Of a stretch of DNA of 41,216 nucleotides, positions 7,190-16,800 are shown one piece after another. The translations under genes and the position numbers were made by a program. The notes beneath the pieces are model-generated. The model did no database searches, was not told where the DNA came from, and saw only the letters and a program-made list of their open reading frames with translations. Each line of letters starts with the position of its first letter. Position 1 is the first letter of the stretch. Origin of the DNA: Treponema sp. (GTDB lineage: Bacteria; Spirochaetota; Spirochaetia; Treponematales; Treponemataceae); NCBI GenBank assembly GCA_024402535.1, contig JAKSTN010000021.1:1-41216 (forward strand), in the 5' to 3' direction.

Positions 7190-8196
7190 TGAAAAAATCC
7201 ATCTTCCTTGTTTCCATAGCCTTACTCACTATTACACTCATTTCCTGTGCTTCCACAGAAAAACCAAAAAAAGAAAAAAAACACAAAGCTCCTAATGAAC
7301 AGAACGAAGAATTCTTCGGAAGCGCTTTCAAATCTGACATGAAAGAAATCGAAGAGTACGAATTTTCCGGAGAAGAAGAATATTTCATTGGTCGTACTGT
7401 CGCTGCTTCCGTTATCAACAAATATCCTGTTTATGACGATCCTGCAGCCACTTTCTACGTAAACCAGGTTCTTCAATCACTTGTTTATGACGGTGACGTA
7501 CGAGCCGTTTATAACGGCTATCACGCTGTTATCCTTGATACAACAGAAATTAACGCCTTTGCAACTCCAGGCGGACATATTTTTATCACTAAAGGCCTTT
7601 TTGAAGCCGCCGGCAGTGAAGACGCCCTGGCTGCAATTCTTGCTCATGAACTTGCTCACGTTCAAAATCAGCACGGATTAGAAACTATCCGCGCTGACCG
7701 TGCTGGAAAAGTTGTGCAGCGGGAAACAGGTGCCATTGCAAAGAAACTTTCAGGCTCAATCATGGAAGCCATAATTGAAGACAAACTTGAAGAATCCTTC
7801 GGCGGCATTCCGTTCCTGGGAAAACCTATTGCAAAAGCTACAAGCAAAGCCATTACAAATACCGTTATGGAAGGCGGTTTAATTGAATCTCTTGGAAACG
7901 CCGTTTCAAACGCATGTGATGCACTTTTTATCAGCGGTTATTCAAAACAGGATGAATTTGAGGCTGACGAAACTGCTCTGGAGCTTCTTTATTCAGCAGG
8001 GTACAACGTATACGCTATGCAGGACATGCTGAACATGATGGATGAACTTGAAAGAAAGCAGAAAATTACTACAGGTGTATTCAGCACACACCCAAAACCA
8101 AAAACTCGCCTTAAGAAAATCAAACCAAAACTCAAGAAATATCCTGAAACAAAAACTGATCCTGTAAGAACAAAAAGATATAATGAAGTTAAATAA
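7189..8196 (+). CDS. M48-family zinc metalloprotease lipoprotein
   Basis: A 335-aa protein with a lipoprotein signal peptide; the lipobox is LISC, with the modified Cys near residue 20. A Lys-rich linker is followed by an M48 peptidase domain. The zinc site is HELAH in AAILAHELAHVQNQHG at about 149-164, and the third ligand is Glu in QDEFEADETALELLYSAGY near 250-268. Residues INAFATPGGHIFITKGL near 121-137 match the conserved strand preceding the active site. The C-terminus ends with STHPKPKTRLKKIK, the usual end of this domain. BepA/LoiP-type relatives maintain or degrade outer-membrane proteins in the periplasm. Here the enzyme is probably anchored to a membrane facing the periplasm. It lies between the SH3 protein and the adenylate cyclase, overlapping the latter by 14 bases. 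Confidence 0.9.
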   Translation: MKKSIFLVSIALLTITLISCASTEKPKKEKKHKAPNEQNEEFFGSAFKSDMKEIEEYEFSGEEEYFIGRTVAASVINKYPVYDDPAATFYVNQVLQSLVYDGDVRAVYNGYHAVILDTTEINAFATPGGHIFITKGLFEAAGSEDALAAILAHELAHVQNQHGLETIRADRAGKVVQRETGAIAKKLSGSIMEAIIEDKLEESFGGIPFLGKPIAKATSKAITNTVMEGGLIESLGNAVSNACDALFISGYSKQDEFEADETALELLYSAGYNVYAMQDMLNMMDELERKQKITTGVFSTHPKPKTRLKKIKPKLKKYPETKTDPVRTKRYNEVK

Positions 8197-10237
8197 AAAG
8201 CTTTTACCTTTAATCATTTCAGTCCTGGCTTTCTTTGTGACTGCAGGACTGGAAAAAGCCGGTATATTCCACTTTCTGGAATTGAAAAACTATGACGCCA
8301 GAATGAACGGAACTGCGAAATACCGGCGGCCTTCCGATGACCTTATTCTTATCATGCTGGACCAGCAGAGTCTGGACGCCGCAAAAGAAAAGTACGGCTG
8401 GTCCGTACCATGGCCACGGGAAGCCTGGGGTAAAATCTATTCATATATGGATTTAGGCGGCGCCGCTTCCGTAACCTACGATATCCTTTTTTCTGAACCT
8501 TCAATCTATGGGAAAGAAGATGATGAAAACTTCGGCCGCCACTTTGCTTCAGGCACTCATGCAAAATCTTATGTTGCCCAGCACTGGAACGGCGAAAAAG
8601 ACGAAAAAACACTGGTTTCGAAACCAGTTGAAGAAATCTATTCCACAGCTACAGCTTTCCCAAACACTACCAGCTTAAAAGATTCCGACGACATTATCCG
8701 CCGTGTACGCATTTCTGACACCGTTCAGAATGAAGAACTGGTATATATGGCATTTACACCGGTATTTAATGATCCCGATTTTTATGAACATCTGCCTGTA
8801 ATAAGATATAAAAATGAAGACACAGATTCTGTAAAGCTTACTTTCAAAGGCAACATTGACCGTTATGCCCGCTATAATGCCATTGAAATTCTTGAAAGCA
8901 TTGAAGCATACGAAAATGGCGAAGTGCCGGAATACACACCTGAAAACTTTTCTGGTGCCCATGTTTTCGTAATCTATTACGCCCCTGGACTTTTCGATAT
9001 CTGTGCCAGTTCCGTAAACAAAGTTTATCCTGGAGCCGGAATCGCCATTACAGGCCTGGACAACTACCTGACAGACAGTTTTATGCGTACCGTTCCTTAC
9101 GGCCTAAATCTTCTGGCACTGTTTATCTTATGTCTGCTGGGTACTTTTATTACAGTTTTAGGATCAAAAAGTAAAAAAACACGTACTATAGTTACCACGA
9201 ATATCCTGCTTTTTGCAGGTACTGCCCTTCTGGTATGGGGAATAAATAAATGGCTTTTCATATTAAGATGGGATGCCTGGTTTGTTCCGCTTATTTCAGG
9301 TTTCATCATTTCCTTTATTTCATCTGCATCAGTTGATTATTTTATGGAAGGAAAACAGAAACGCTTTATCAGAAGTGCTTTTGCCCAGTATTTAAACCCT
9401 CAGGTTATAGACCAGATGGTTGAACATCCTGAACTTCTCACTTTAGGTGGAGAACGCCGAAACATCAGCATTTTCTTCAGCGATATCCAGAGTTTTACCA
9501 CTTTAAGTGAAGGACTTTCGCCAAATGAACTTACCGCCCTTCTTAACCTTTATCTGAATGAACTGAGCACAATTATTCTGGAAAGCGGCGGAACCATAGA
9601 CAAGTTTGAAGGAGACGCCATCATTGCCTTCTGGAACGCACCACATTTTATTCCGGACTACAGCAACACTGCTCTTAAAGCAGCACTGAAATGTCAGGAA
9701 CGGCTTAAAGAACTTGAACCATTGTTCATAGAAAAAGTTGGACGGCCGCTTTGGACCAGAATCGGCATAAACTCAGGAGACGCCGTTGTAGGAAACATGG
9801 GATGCAAAAACCGCTTTGACTACACCATGTTCGGTGACAGCGTAAACCTGGCAAGTCGCCTTGAAGGACTGAACAAACAGTTTGGAACATATCTTCTTTG
9901 TACTGAAAACACAATGAAACAGGCACAGGATTCAAACACTGACCTGGTATTCAGACGGATTGCAAAAGTCCAGGTTGTGGGAAAAACTGAAGCTGTCAGC
10001 GTTTTTGAACCTATGACTAAATTTACTTCAGAAGTCAGAAAAGAAGAACTGGAACTTTTCGAAAAAGGACTTAAGCTCTTTGACGAAGGAAAAATCAAGG
10101 AAGCTCTGGAAATTTTTGAATCAAATAAAAATGATGCTCCAAGTTTGAAATATGCAGAAAAATGTAAGGAAGTGATTAAGACAAAAGCTGCCGAGTCTGA
10201 AAACTGGAACGGCGTCTGGGTTGCCACATCAAAATAA
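8183..10237 (+). CDS. CHASE2-domain adenylate/guanylate cyclase (class III)
   Basis: A 684-aa inner-membrane sensor. The order is: TM helix at about 7-23; extracytoplasmic CHASE2 domain at about 30-300 (LKNYDARMN, DDLILIMLDQQSLD, PREAWGKIYSY, then AGIAITGLDNYLTDSFMR); three TM helices at about 310-390; class III cyclase domain from about 425. Metal-binding aspartates sit in FFSDIQSFTTL and in KFEGDAIIAFW, whose Lys favours ATP. YTMFGDSVNLASRLEGL near 546-562 contains the purine-selecting and transition-state-stabilising residues. A TPR-like helical tail (LFEKGLKLFDEGKIKEALEIF) ends the protein. The product is probably cAMP, made in response to an unknown periplasmic signal. The start codon lies inside the end of the M48 gene, implying coupling. 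Confidence 0.93.
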   Translation: MKLNKKLLPLIISVLAFFVTAGLEKAGIFHFLELKNYDARMNGTAKYRRPSDDLILIMLDQQSLDAAKEKYGWSVPWPREAWGKIYSYMDLGGAASVTYDILFSEPSIYGKEDDENFGRHFASGTHAKSYVAQHWNGEKDEKTLVSKPVEEIYSTATAFPNTTSLKDSDDIIRRVRISDTVQNEELVYMAFTPVFNDPDFYEHLPVIRYKNEDTDSVKLTFKGNIDRYARYNAIEILESIEAYENGEVPEYTPENFSGAHVFVIYYAPGLFDICASSVNKVYPGAGIAITGLDNYLTDSFMRTVPYGLNLLALFILCLLGTFITVLGSKSKKTRTIVTTNILLFAGTALLVWGINKWLFILRWDAWFVPLISGFIISFISSASVDYFMEGKQKRFIRSAFAQYLNPQVIDQMVEHPELLTLGGERRNISIFFSDIQSFTTLSEGLSPNELTALLNLYLNELSTIILESGGTIDKFEGDAIIAFWNAPHFIPDYSNTALKAALKCQERLKELEPLFIEKVGRPLWTRIGINSGDAVVGNMGCKNRFDYTMFGDSVNLASRLEGLNKQFGTYLLCTENTMKQAQDSNTDLVFRRIAKVQVVGKTEAVSVFEPMTKFTSEVRKEELELFEKGLKLFDEGKIKEALEIFESNKNDAPSLKYAEKCKEVIKTKAAESENWNGVWVATSK

Positions 10238-10244
10238 CAAGAAC

Positions 10245-10277
10245 GGGAAGAACTTCAGCGCTATGAGAGTTCTTCCC
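10245..10277 (-). terminator. Hairpin between convergent cyclase and pyrE genes
   Basis: A perfect 10-bp inverted repeat, GGGAAGAACT (10245-10254) and AGTTCTTCCC (10268-10277), encloses a 13-base loop. Read on the minus strand it is followed by a loose T-rich stretch (GTTCTTGTTATTTT), so it may end pyrE transcription. There is no T tract on the plus side. Confidence 0.4.
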
Positions 10278-10294
10278 CGCCGCGAAATGGGAGT

Positions 10295-10966
10295 TTATTT
10301 ACAGCCGTATTCAAGGTAATAAGCGTCAATCAGCTTCTTGATTTCCGGAGTAATTACTTTCTTGTCACCATTATCGTAAAGAGCTTCAATAACGTCTTTC
10401 ATTGTAACAATGGCACAAGTCTTGAAGCCGTATTTTTCTGAAATCATTTCCAGAGCAGATTTATCTGTATCCAGCCCTTTTTCCATTCTGTTCAGACTGA
10501 TGATTTCACCAACGATTTCAACATTTCCCTGAGCCTTAACGATTGGGTATGTTTCTTCAATTGATTTTCCTGAAGTTGTAACGTCTTCAATAATTACAAC
10601 ACGGTCACCGTCTTTGATTTTGCTTCCCAGAAGAATACCTGCATCACCGTGGTCTTTTGCTTCCTTACGGTTTGAGCAGTAACGGATTTCTTTTCCGTAC
10701 AGTTCTGAATAAGCCATTGCTGTACAAACAGCAAGAGGAATACCTTTGTAGGCTGGTCCAAAAAGCACATCAAAATCATCACCAAAGTTTTCGTGAATTG
10801 ACTGTGCGTAGAATCTACCAAGTCTGATAAGCTGGCTTCCTGTTACGTAAGCACCGGCATTCATAAAGAACGGAGATTTACGTCCGCTTTTCAAAGTGAA
10901 ATCGCCAAATTTAAGAACCTGGCTTTCGAGCATGAAATTAATAAAATCTATTTTATACTGATCCAT
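10295..10966 (-). CDS. pyrE: Orotate phosphoribosyltransferase
   Basis: PyrE joins orotate to PRPP to form OMP in de novo pyrimidine synthesis. At 223 aa it is of family-typical length. Landmarks are LKSGRKSPFFMNAGAY at 25-40 (orotate site), FGPAYKGIPLA at 69-79, the flexible-loop region SNRKEAKDHGDAG near 98-110, and the PRPP-binding motif VVIIEDVTTSGKS at 123-135. It begins 21 bases after the DUF4015-like gene ends. A TATAAT box overlapping that junction (10991-10996 on the minus strand) could give it a separate promoter, but the -35 is poor. No other pyrimidine gene is in the window. Confidence 0.95.
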   Translation of the reverse strand: MDQYKIDFINFMLESQVLKFGDFTLKSGRKSPFFMNAGAYVTGSQLIRLGRFYAQSIHENFGDDFDVLFGPAYKGIPLAVCTAMAYSELYGKEIRYCSNRKEAKDHGDAGILLGSKIKDGDRVVIIEDVTTSGKSIEETYPIVKAQGNVEIVGEIISLNRMEKGLDTDKSALEMISEKYGFKTCAIVTMKDVIEALYDNGDKKVITPEIKKLIDAYYLEYGCK

Positions 10967-10987
10967 AATACTTAAATCTTACTCTCT

Positions 10988-13324
10988 TTAATTATTATAG
11001 TCGAGAGAAAAAATCGGCAAACTGAGGAAAGGTGAATAAACTGTTTCACCCGGTTCAGTCTCATTCTGATTTAAAACACTGTCCAGAATTGAAATTCCCG
11101 AATCTATATAAACAGGTTTTTCTTTTGTACCCAATGCAGGCTTACGGAATTTATCACTTGCCTCAGGGGCTGTCCCCGTGAACGGTGTATCTTTTTTTAT
11201 ATCAGGGAGAAGCCGTGAGTAGTCACCGGAATTGTTCCAGTACATATAGCCGTGATCAACTGAATCGCGTACACCAAAAATCTGTTTCTGGATGTAGTCT
11301 GCATCATAGAACAAGCGGTCATAACTAACGTTCAGATAGAAAGCCTGAACCCATGGACGAATAATAGCGCGGTTACGGCAGATTACCGTATTTCGGAATG
11401 TTCCATAATAATAAATGCGGTATGTGCGGTCTGCAGCTGGAGCATAGTTCAGGAAAGACTGCTCAAAGTGACTCGGATAGAACATTGGACCGATTACATC
11501 AACATATTCGCACAAGGTTTCAGCATCCTGTCCTGTTCTTGTTCCGGAACGGTACCAGCCGTTGGCGCCGTAAATATCAATTCCGATTGGAGCATTAATG
11601 TTTTCACGGGCATAAGAAAGGAAGGAGATAAGAGCCGATTCTTTATCCATTCCTTTGTCCTGCCAACGGTACTGTGCATTCCGCAGATTGTAACCGTCTG
11701 TTGGGAAACGAATATAGTCAAACTGAATTTCATCAAAGCCGCGGGAAATGAGCTCATTTGCAATCTGCACATTGTATTCCCAGACTTCCTGACAATATTC
11801 ATCAACCCAGTTTTCATCATAGTAAAGCGGAGTCTTGCTTAAAACATTGCCGGCTTCATCTTTTACTTCTTCATATTCTTTGATTCCGACCCAAGGCTTG
11901 TTATTAACTCTGTCCCATACGGCGTATTTTGCTCCGCCGTAATTTGCCAGATTCTTGTCTTTGAAAACAACAATTCGGGCAATCAGATAAATATCATCTT
12001 TTTTAAACTCACGCACAAAATCATCAAGGTTCAATGCATAAAGCGAAGTTTTTGCTTTTCTCAAAATTCGTTCGTCTTTTGAATCATAACGAAGAAGCCC
12101 GTAGTCATCCTTCATGTCGATAACCACACTGTTCAAATCATTTTCTTTAAGAAGTTTCTTACAGGCTGCCATACCTTCAGGAGTGCGGCAGCGGTATGCC
12201 GAAGCGTAAATTGCTTTTTTACCGTCAGCTATATTTGCATAAGGTGAATTAACAGTTCCAGGATACAGAAGCCAGAGTTCGCTTAGTGTAACAGGTTTTC
12301 GGAAGCCAGAGCGATTTGCCGGAACATATGCCGCATTTACCATACCCTGCACGGCACTGAAAGCTTTATGCCAGTTCTGTGCAGCACTTGGAATTCCAGG
12401 GCTGTCCAGTGAATGTAATTCTACAGAACCAAAGCCTTCAATAGTTGTAAACATAAGGACATTATCAACAGTTGTAAGACCGTCAATTACGTTAAGCATT
12501 TCATAATCTTTATAAATCAATTCTGCTTTTTTTGTATCCCAGTTGAAACGGTAAATACGAGGAAGATAAGTCTGTGAGACATAGATTTCAGACAGCATTT
12601 CGCCGGCGTCAGTTTTTCTTGGCAGAACGTAAATATCAGAGATTTCGTCTGTTGTTGTAAGCGAAGGCATTTTCTCAAAGCCTGCATCAAGATCTATCCA
12701 TTCAGGCTTCTTAAATTCCGGATAACAGTATGAAAAGCCCAGTAAAGGATGACTCATAAAAACAACGGAGCGACCATTAATTGTTGCCACTGCAACTGCT
12801 TTTATGCCTGGAGTAATCATGCTCATACTTCCAAGAGCTTTCCAGGAAAGCCCGCAATCCAATGAATAATAAACCTGATTCTTTGTTGCTACGACTATTT
12901 CATTTTGATTCAAAGGATTAACTGCGAAGTCTTCCAGAGTATTTACCTGCTGTTCAAGCCATACCTTTTCACCGTCATATTTCTTTATAGTGAGGAAAGG
13001 AAGTCCTTCATTTCGTTCTTCGAAACTTTTCAGATCTGACGAATAAATTACTCCCTTCGTTGTTCGTAAAAGCCACCCTTCGGAATCTGTTTCCGATTTC
13101 TCAAGATGGATAATCTGGTCCACCCGTCCTTCGGTCCACAAAGGAATGGCGTTATTTGAGGAAGTAACCCGGTAAAGTCCTTTATCAGAACCTACCAGAA
13201 AATTGGAATTATCCTTTTCACCGGTTGCCGTCACCTCGGGCAGCTGGTATAAAGGTTTAATTTCCTGAGCCGACAACGGTGCCGTGCCCAAAAGCAAAGC
13301 GAGTACGAAAATGAGAATAGTCAT
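10988..13324 (-). CDS. Exported putative glycoside hydrolase (DUF4015/GH-like) with N-terminal propeller-like region
   Basis: A 778-aa exported protein with a signal peptide (ILIFVLALLLGTAPLSA, cleavage before QE). Residues about 25-330 have short beta-strand repeats, including a BNR/sialidase-like Asp-box (YYSLDCGLSWKALG near 145-158), suggesting a beta-propeller. Residues about 365-730 match the putative glycosidase family often called DUF4015, predicted to be a TIM barrel. Landmarks are IYASAYRCRTPEG, NSVVIDMKDDYG, YLIARIVVFKD, GFDEIQFDYIRFPTDG near 526-541, IGIDIYGANGWYR, DVIGPMFYPSHF and VRPWVQAF-like IRPWVQAFYLNVSY. Acidic residues in the FDYIRFP segment are the likely active site. Substrate is unknown; a cell-wall or host/plant polysaccharide is conceivable. 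No Shine-Dalgarno is evident. It precedes pyrE by 21 bases. Confidence 0.8.
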   Translation of the reverse strand: MTILIFVLALLLGTAPLSAQEIKPLYQLPEVTATGEKDNSNFLVGSDKGLYRVTSSNNAIPLWTEGRVDQIIHLEKSETDSEGWLLRTTKGVIYSSDLKSFEERNEGLPFLTIKKYDGEKVWLEQQVNTLEDFAVNPLNQNEIVVATKNQVYYSLDCGLSWKALGSMSMITPGIKAVAVATINGRSVVFMSHPLLGFSYCYPEFKKPEWIDLDAGFEKMPSLTTTDEISDIYVLPRKTDAGEMLSEIYVSQTYLPRIYRFNWDTKKAELIYKDYEMLNVIDGLTTVDNVLMFTTIEGFGSVELHSLDSPGIPSAAQNWHKAFSAVQGMVNAAYVPANRSGFRKPVTLSELWLLYPGTVNSPYANIADGKKAIYASAYRCRTPEGMAACKKLLKENDLNSVVIDMKDDYGLLRYDSKDERILRKAKTSLYALNLDDFVREFKKDDIYLIARIVVFKDKNLANYGGAKYAVWDRVNNKPWVGIKEYEEVKDEAGNVLSKTPLYYDENWVDEYCQEVWEYNVQIANELISRGFDEIQFDYIRFPTDGYNLRNAQYRWQDKGMDKESALISFLSYARENINAPIGIDIYGANGWYRSGTRTGQDAETLCEYVDVIGPMFYPSHFEQSFLNYAPAADRTYRIYYYGTFRNTVICRNRAIIRPWVQAFYLNVSYDRLFYDADYIQKQIFGVRDSVDHGYMYWNNSGDYSRLLPDIKKDTPFTGTAPEASDKFRKPALGTKEKPVYIDSGISILDSVLNQNETEPGETVYSPFLSLPIFSLDYNN

Positions 13325-13379
13325 ACTACTAACATCGGAGAAAAAACGGGTGGAGGTTAGAGATTTTTAAAGAAGGAGC

Positions 13380-13515
13380 CCCTTACGGTAGCGGACCAAT
13401 GCAGAAGCTACACCAGCGGCAGCTCGCAGGGTGGCATTGTTTTGACGCGAGGACTTTGTCGCAGGCGCCCTGCGGGACTTTATCCTGAGCGCGGCGGCTT
13501 TGTCCTGCCTTTTTT
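13380..13515. other. GC-rich non-coding segment with degenerate short repeats
   Basis: This part of the 543-bp gap between the DUF4015-like gene and the giant gene is clearly richer in G+C than its surroundings. It holds three degenerate copies of a short motif, ACTTTGTC (13453), ACTTTATC (13477) and GCTTTGTC (13497), spaced 24 and 20 bases apart. A compact palindrome CGCAGG-CGC-CCTGCG lies at 13460-13474. It shares GGTAGCGGA (13389-13397) with the hairpin element at 36191. No supportable ORF lies in it. Confidence 0.4.
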
Positions 13516-13519
13516 GCGA

Positions 13520-13734
13520 AAAACTCACACAAAATGCTATCTTTCAGCCAAAAGGTGTGAGTTTTCAGGCAATTTTCCAGCCACCTCCCTGTAAATATAC
13601 GGCAAAACTCAAACCTTTTCGCCGTTTTCCCGAAATGGTGTGAGTTTTTACTCTGTCCCCTACCGACCCAACACCATTTTCAACAAAAAAACTCACACCA
13701 AAAGGCCATTTTTCCCCCAAAGGTGTGATTTTTT
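13520..13734. repeat. 84-bp-period array of three inverted-repeat hairpins
   Basis: AAAACTCACAC(C) and its reverse complement (G)GTGTGAGTTTT alternate three times. Left arms start at 13520, 13604 and 13688, exactly 84 bases apart. Right arms start at 13554, 13637 and 13722. Arm pairing is perfect over 11 bp in unit 1, has one mismatch in unit 2 (AAAACTCAAACC) and a G-to-T change in unit 3. Loops are 24, 21 and 22 bases and differ in sequence; the 38-39-base spacers also differ. The array ends about 35 bases before the terminator of the giant gene. Confidence 0.75.
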
Positions 13735-13768
13735 GTACAAATTTTCACCCAGAACAATATTTTCAGGT

Positions 13769-13814
13769 AAAAAAAAGCCCGGAACCGATGAAGCGCAATT
13801 CATCAGCCCCGGGC
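13769..13814 (-). terminator. Strong intrinsic terminator of the giant Ig-repeat gene
   Basis: On the minus strand GCCCGG...TGATGAA pairs with TTCATC...CCGGGC (13814-13777), with two unpaired bases on each side between the two stem blocks. Eight T residues follow (13776-13769). It lies about 54 bases after the stop codon of the 4,208-codon gene. Confidence 0.88.
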
Positions 13815-13867
13815 AGGTTAGTGTTTTATTCTCTCCTCCTAAAGGATAGAAAACTGATTAATTGTGA

Positions 13868-16800
13868 CTACTCTTCGTCACGGAGGAAGTCGACAGCGAA
13901 TACAGAAGAATTGAAGCCGACAGCATATCTTGCCTTAGCAGTTGTTGAATCTAATTCAACCGGATTAACTACAATGCTTGTCTTCTGGTCTTTTCCTGCA
14001 TATTTTGCAGGGTCTGTCATACATTCCCATGTAATAGTGTTAGAATCTGAAGCTTCAATAAAGGCAATCTTAATTGCAGCTGTTGTATTCAGTTTTGCAG
14101 TATCTTCATATGAGATAACAGGTCTTGCAGCAAAACCACTGTTTCCTGAGTTCTGGAGTTTAATATCAGTCCATGCACCTACAGTACTTGTAGCATCAAC
14201 AAGATGCCATTTGATATTTGATGCATTATCAAATGAATCTAGATATGCATAATAAAGGTTTCCATTATCTGCATCCTGTGCTGTAATATGGAATCCTTTT
14301 TCACCATCCATTTCCATGCTTACATACGTACCAAAGTTTATTGAACCTGCAGGGGCCTTTAATTCAACACGTGACCAGCCATCATCAGAATCATCCGAAG
14401 TAGTAGTTTTATATGTATATGTTCCATCAGTTTCCTTTGTACCTGTATATACACGACCGGTAGTTGGAGCTGCGTTTTTTCCTTTTGCCATCTTAAGGCA
14501 TTTATTTCCACCGTCATAATAAACTACATACGGAATTCCGGTTGATGTATCAACTTTAATATCAGAATAAAGGCCTACATCCCAGGTTGTTGTTACTGTA
14601 CTCTGACTTGTTACAACATCCCAACCATCAATTACACATTTACCATTTGTATAATTATTATCTCCTGTACGAACAATAGGATGAATGTCTCCACAGTTCT
14701 GGTTGAAAGTTTTATCAAAACGATATTTTGCAAATTTCAGACATTTAGCGTATGCATCATAGTAACTGATATATAAGTAATATTCATCTGTTCCTTCATA
14801 ACCTGTAATCTTAGGATTCTTGAACTGGAACATCATTTCATCTTTTCCATCAGAAGAATTCGGAGTATCACTATTACCGTTTCCAAGTCGTTCCGCTGAA
14901 TAATTATCTGCATTATTCATATATGACTGATAATTATGACCATTACGAACAACCATCAGTCCTGCTTTCCAGGTTCCTGAACCTTCAAGACCATTATCAA
15001 GAAGAACATAGAATGGAACATTTCCTATCATACAAACATCTAGGTCTGCAGGAGATTTTGCAAATACATTGTTAGATGAATGACAGATACCTCTTAAGCG
15101 GTCGGCACCATTTTTTACTATTGATTCATGAACCATAACATCGTTTGCTGACCAGGCTCCCCATGCACGATTTACTTCAAGAAATTTAGTATTTGAACTG
15201 TTTCCAGCTTCAAATAAAGTTCCTGCAACAGGGAATTGTTCTATTGTTCCACTAATTGGGTTATAGCTTTCAGGCATTGAATAACCAACATTCCAAACAC
15301 TCAGGTAAACGTCGTCTGTCCAGTAATTTTCACCTTTCTTCAGGTCTCCGGTCTTGTAGTTTCCAGCCATAATATTTGCTTTATCATTTGCATTAATATT
15401 ATTTTTTGTGCGAACACCAGCGACCGTAATATCAGCCCAGCAAGAATAGTCTGGTACTGTTATTGTAATTTCACCATCGGCAGTTGCAGTTCCTGTCTGT
15501 GAATCAGAAGCATTTTCTGTTCCCATTGATGAACCAGAACTCTTATAGAATGCTACTGAGAATGAATCTTCTTTCTTACAGTTCATAACTTCAATAGTTA
15601 CAGTTGAACCGGCAGCAACAGGGTAACGTCCAAGACGTGAACGGGTTACACCCTTAATGCCTTTAACATATGGAACAAAGTCCATCTTATAAAGTGAAGT
15701 TTGTTCTGCTTTTGTTGTCTGTTTTGAAGTTTCAGGTTCACTTGTATTTACTGTTGCAGCTTTATCAGAAGCCTTACACTGAACTGTCTTGTCTTTAGCT
15801 ATACCATATTTTGTCATATCAATAGCAAAACGGTATGTTACTTCATGACCATCCTGACTGATTTCAGGAGTATTCATGATTTCAAAACTCTGCCAGTGAG
15901 AAGGCCAGGTCCAGCTGTATGTACCAGTTACAGAAGAACCATCATTGTATTCATAAACAAGTGAATCTCCTTCTTTGTGAGCAACAATCCACTTTCCAGA
16001 AACAGAATCATATTCAGCAACCTGTTTTTCTGTTCCATCAGGATCAATCATGTACAGCTTACCAAGCATTGTGCCGTCCCATGCACGACCTTCAATGTAA
16101 ACTTGTCCTGATACAGCAGGTTTTTCACTACCAAGATCTTCTTCTGTATCAATATGTCCCTGTGGAACACCATTCTTGTCTGTTGGAACAGAACTGTCAG
16201 TAATTGAATTCCAGTAGAACGGATTAATTGTCATATCTGGAGCTTCTGTATCTACTACGTCTACAATCAGGTCTGTGATTCTAAGATGCATGTAACTTGA
16301 ATTAATTCCCTGTGTAGAATCTTCTGTTTTGTCCCAGAAGGTGAATGACATTGAACGGTCACCTCTTCCACTGTTTACTGCGGTAGCAGAACTTTCGTCT
16401 CCCAGTGATGCATTTGGAATTACAAAAGCCCAGATGTTATTTTTATAGAACTTAGTATTTGTTGAATCATCCATATCTGAAGTAACGCCGACTTTTGACA
16501 TAAGGGTTGCTTTAGTTTCAAATACAGGTTTTGTTGTTATTGTAGCAAGACCTGTTGCACCATTCTTATTACATTTTTCAGTTTCGCTAGAAGCATCAGA
16601 ATTATAAACCATCATAATTCCGTCTTCTGCCTGTGTACCTGTATAAGTTGATGGAGTCTGACTCGTGCCGTGGATCTGTTCATCTTTTACACCAGCTGCC
16701 CATACATTGTTTCCGCCTGTAAATTCAGCTACAACTGCAAGGTTGTTCTTAATGCGGAAACTCTTGTCATTGTATCTGAATGTACTCATATCATAAGTTA

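Noticed and set aside
13520..13734. CRISPR-like array reading of the 84-bp repeats
   Set aside because: The repeated motif alternates in orientation, is only 11-12 bases long, has just three units, and no cas gene is present.
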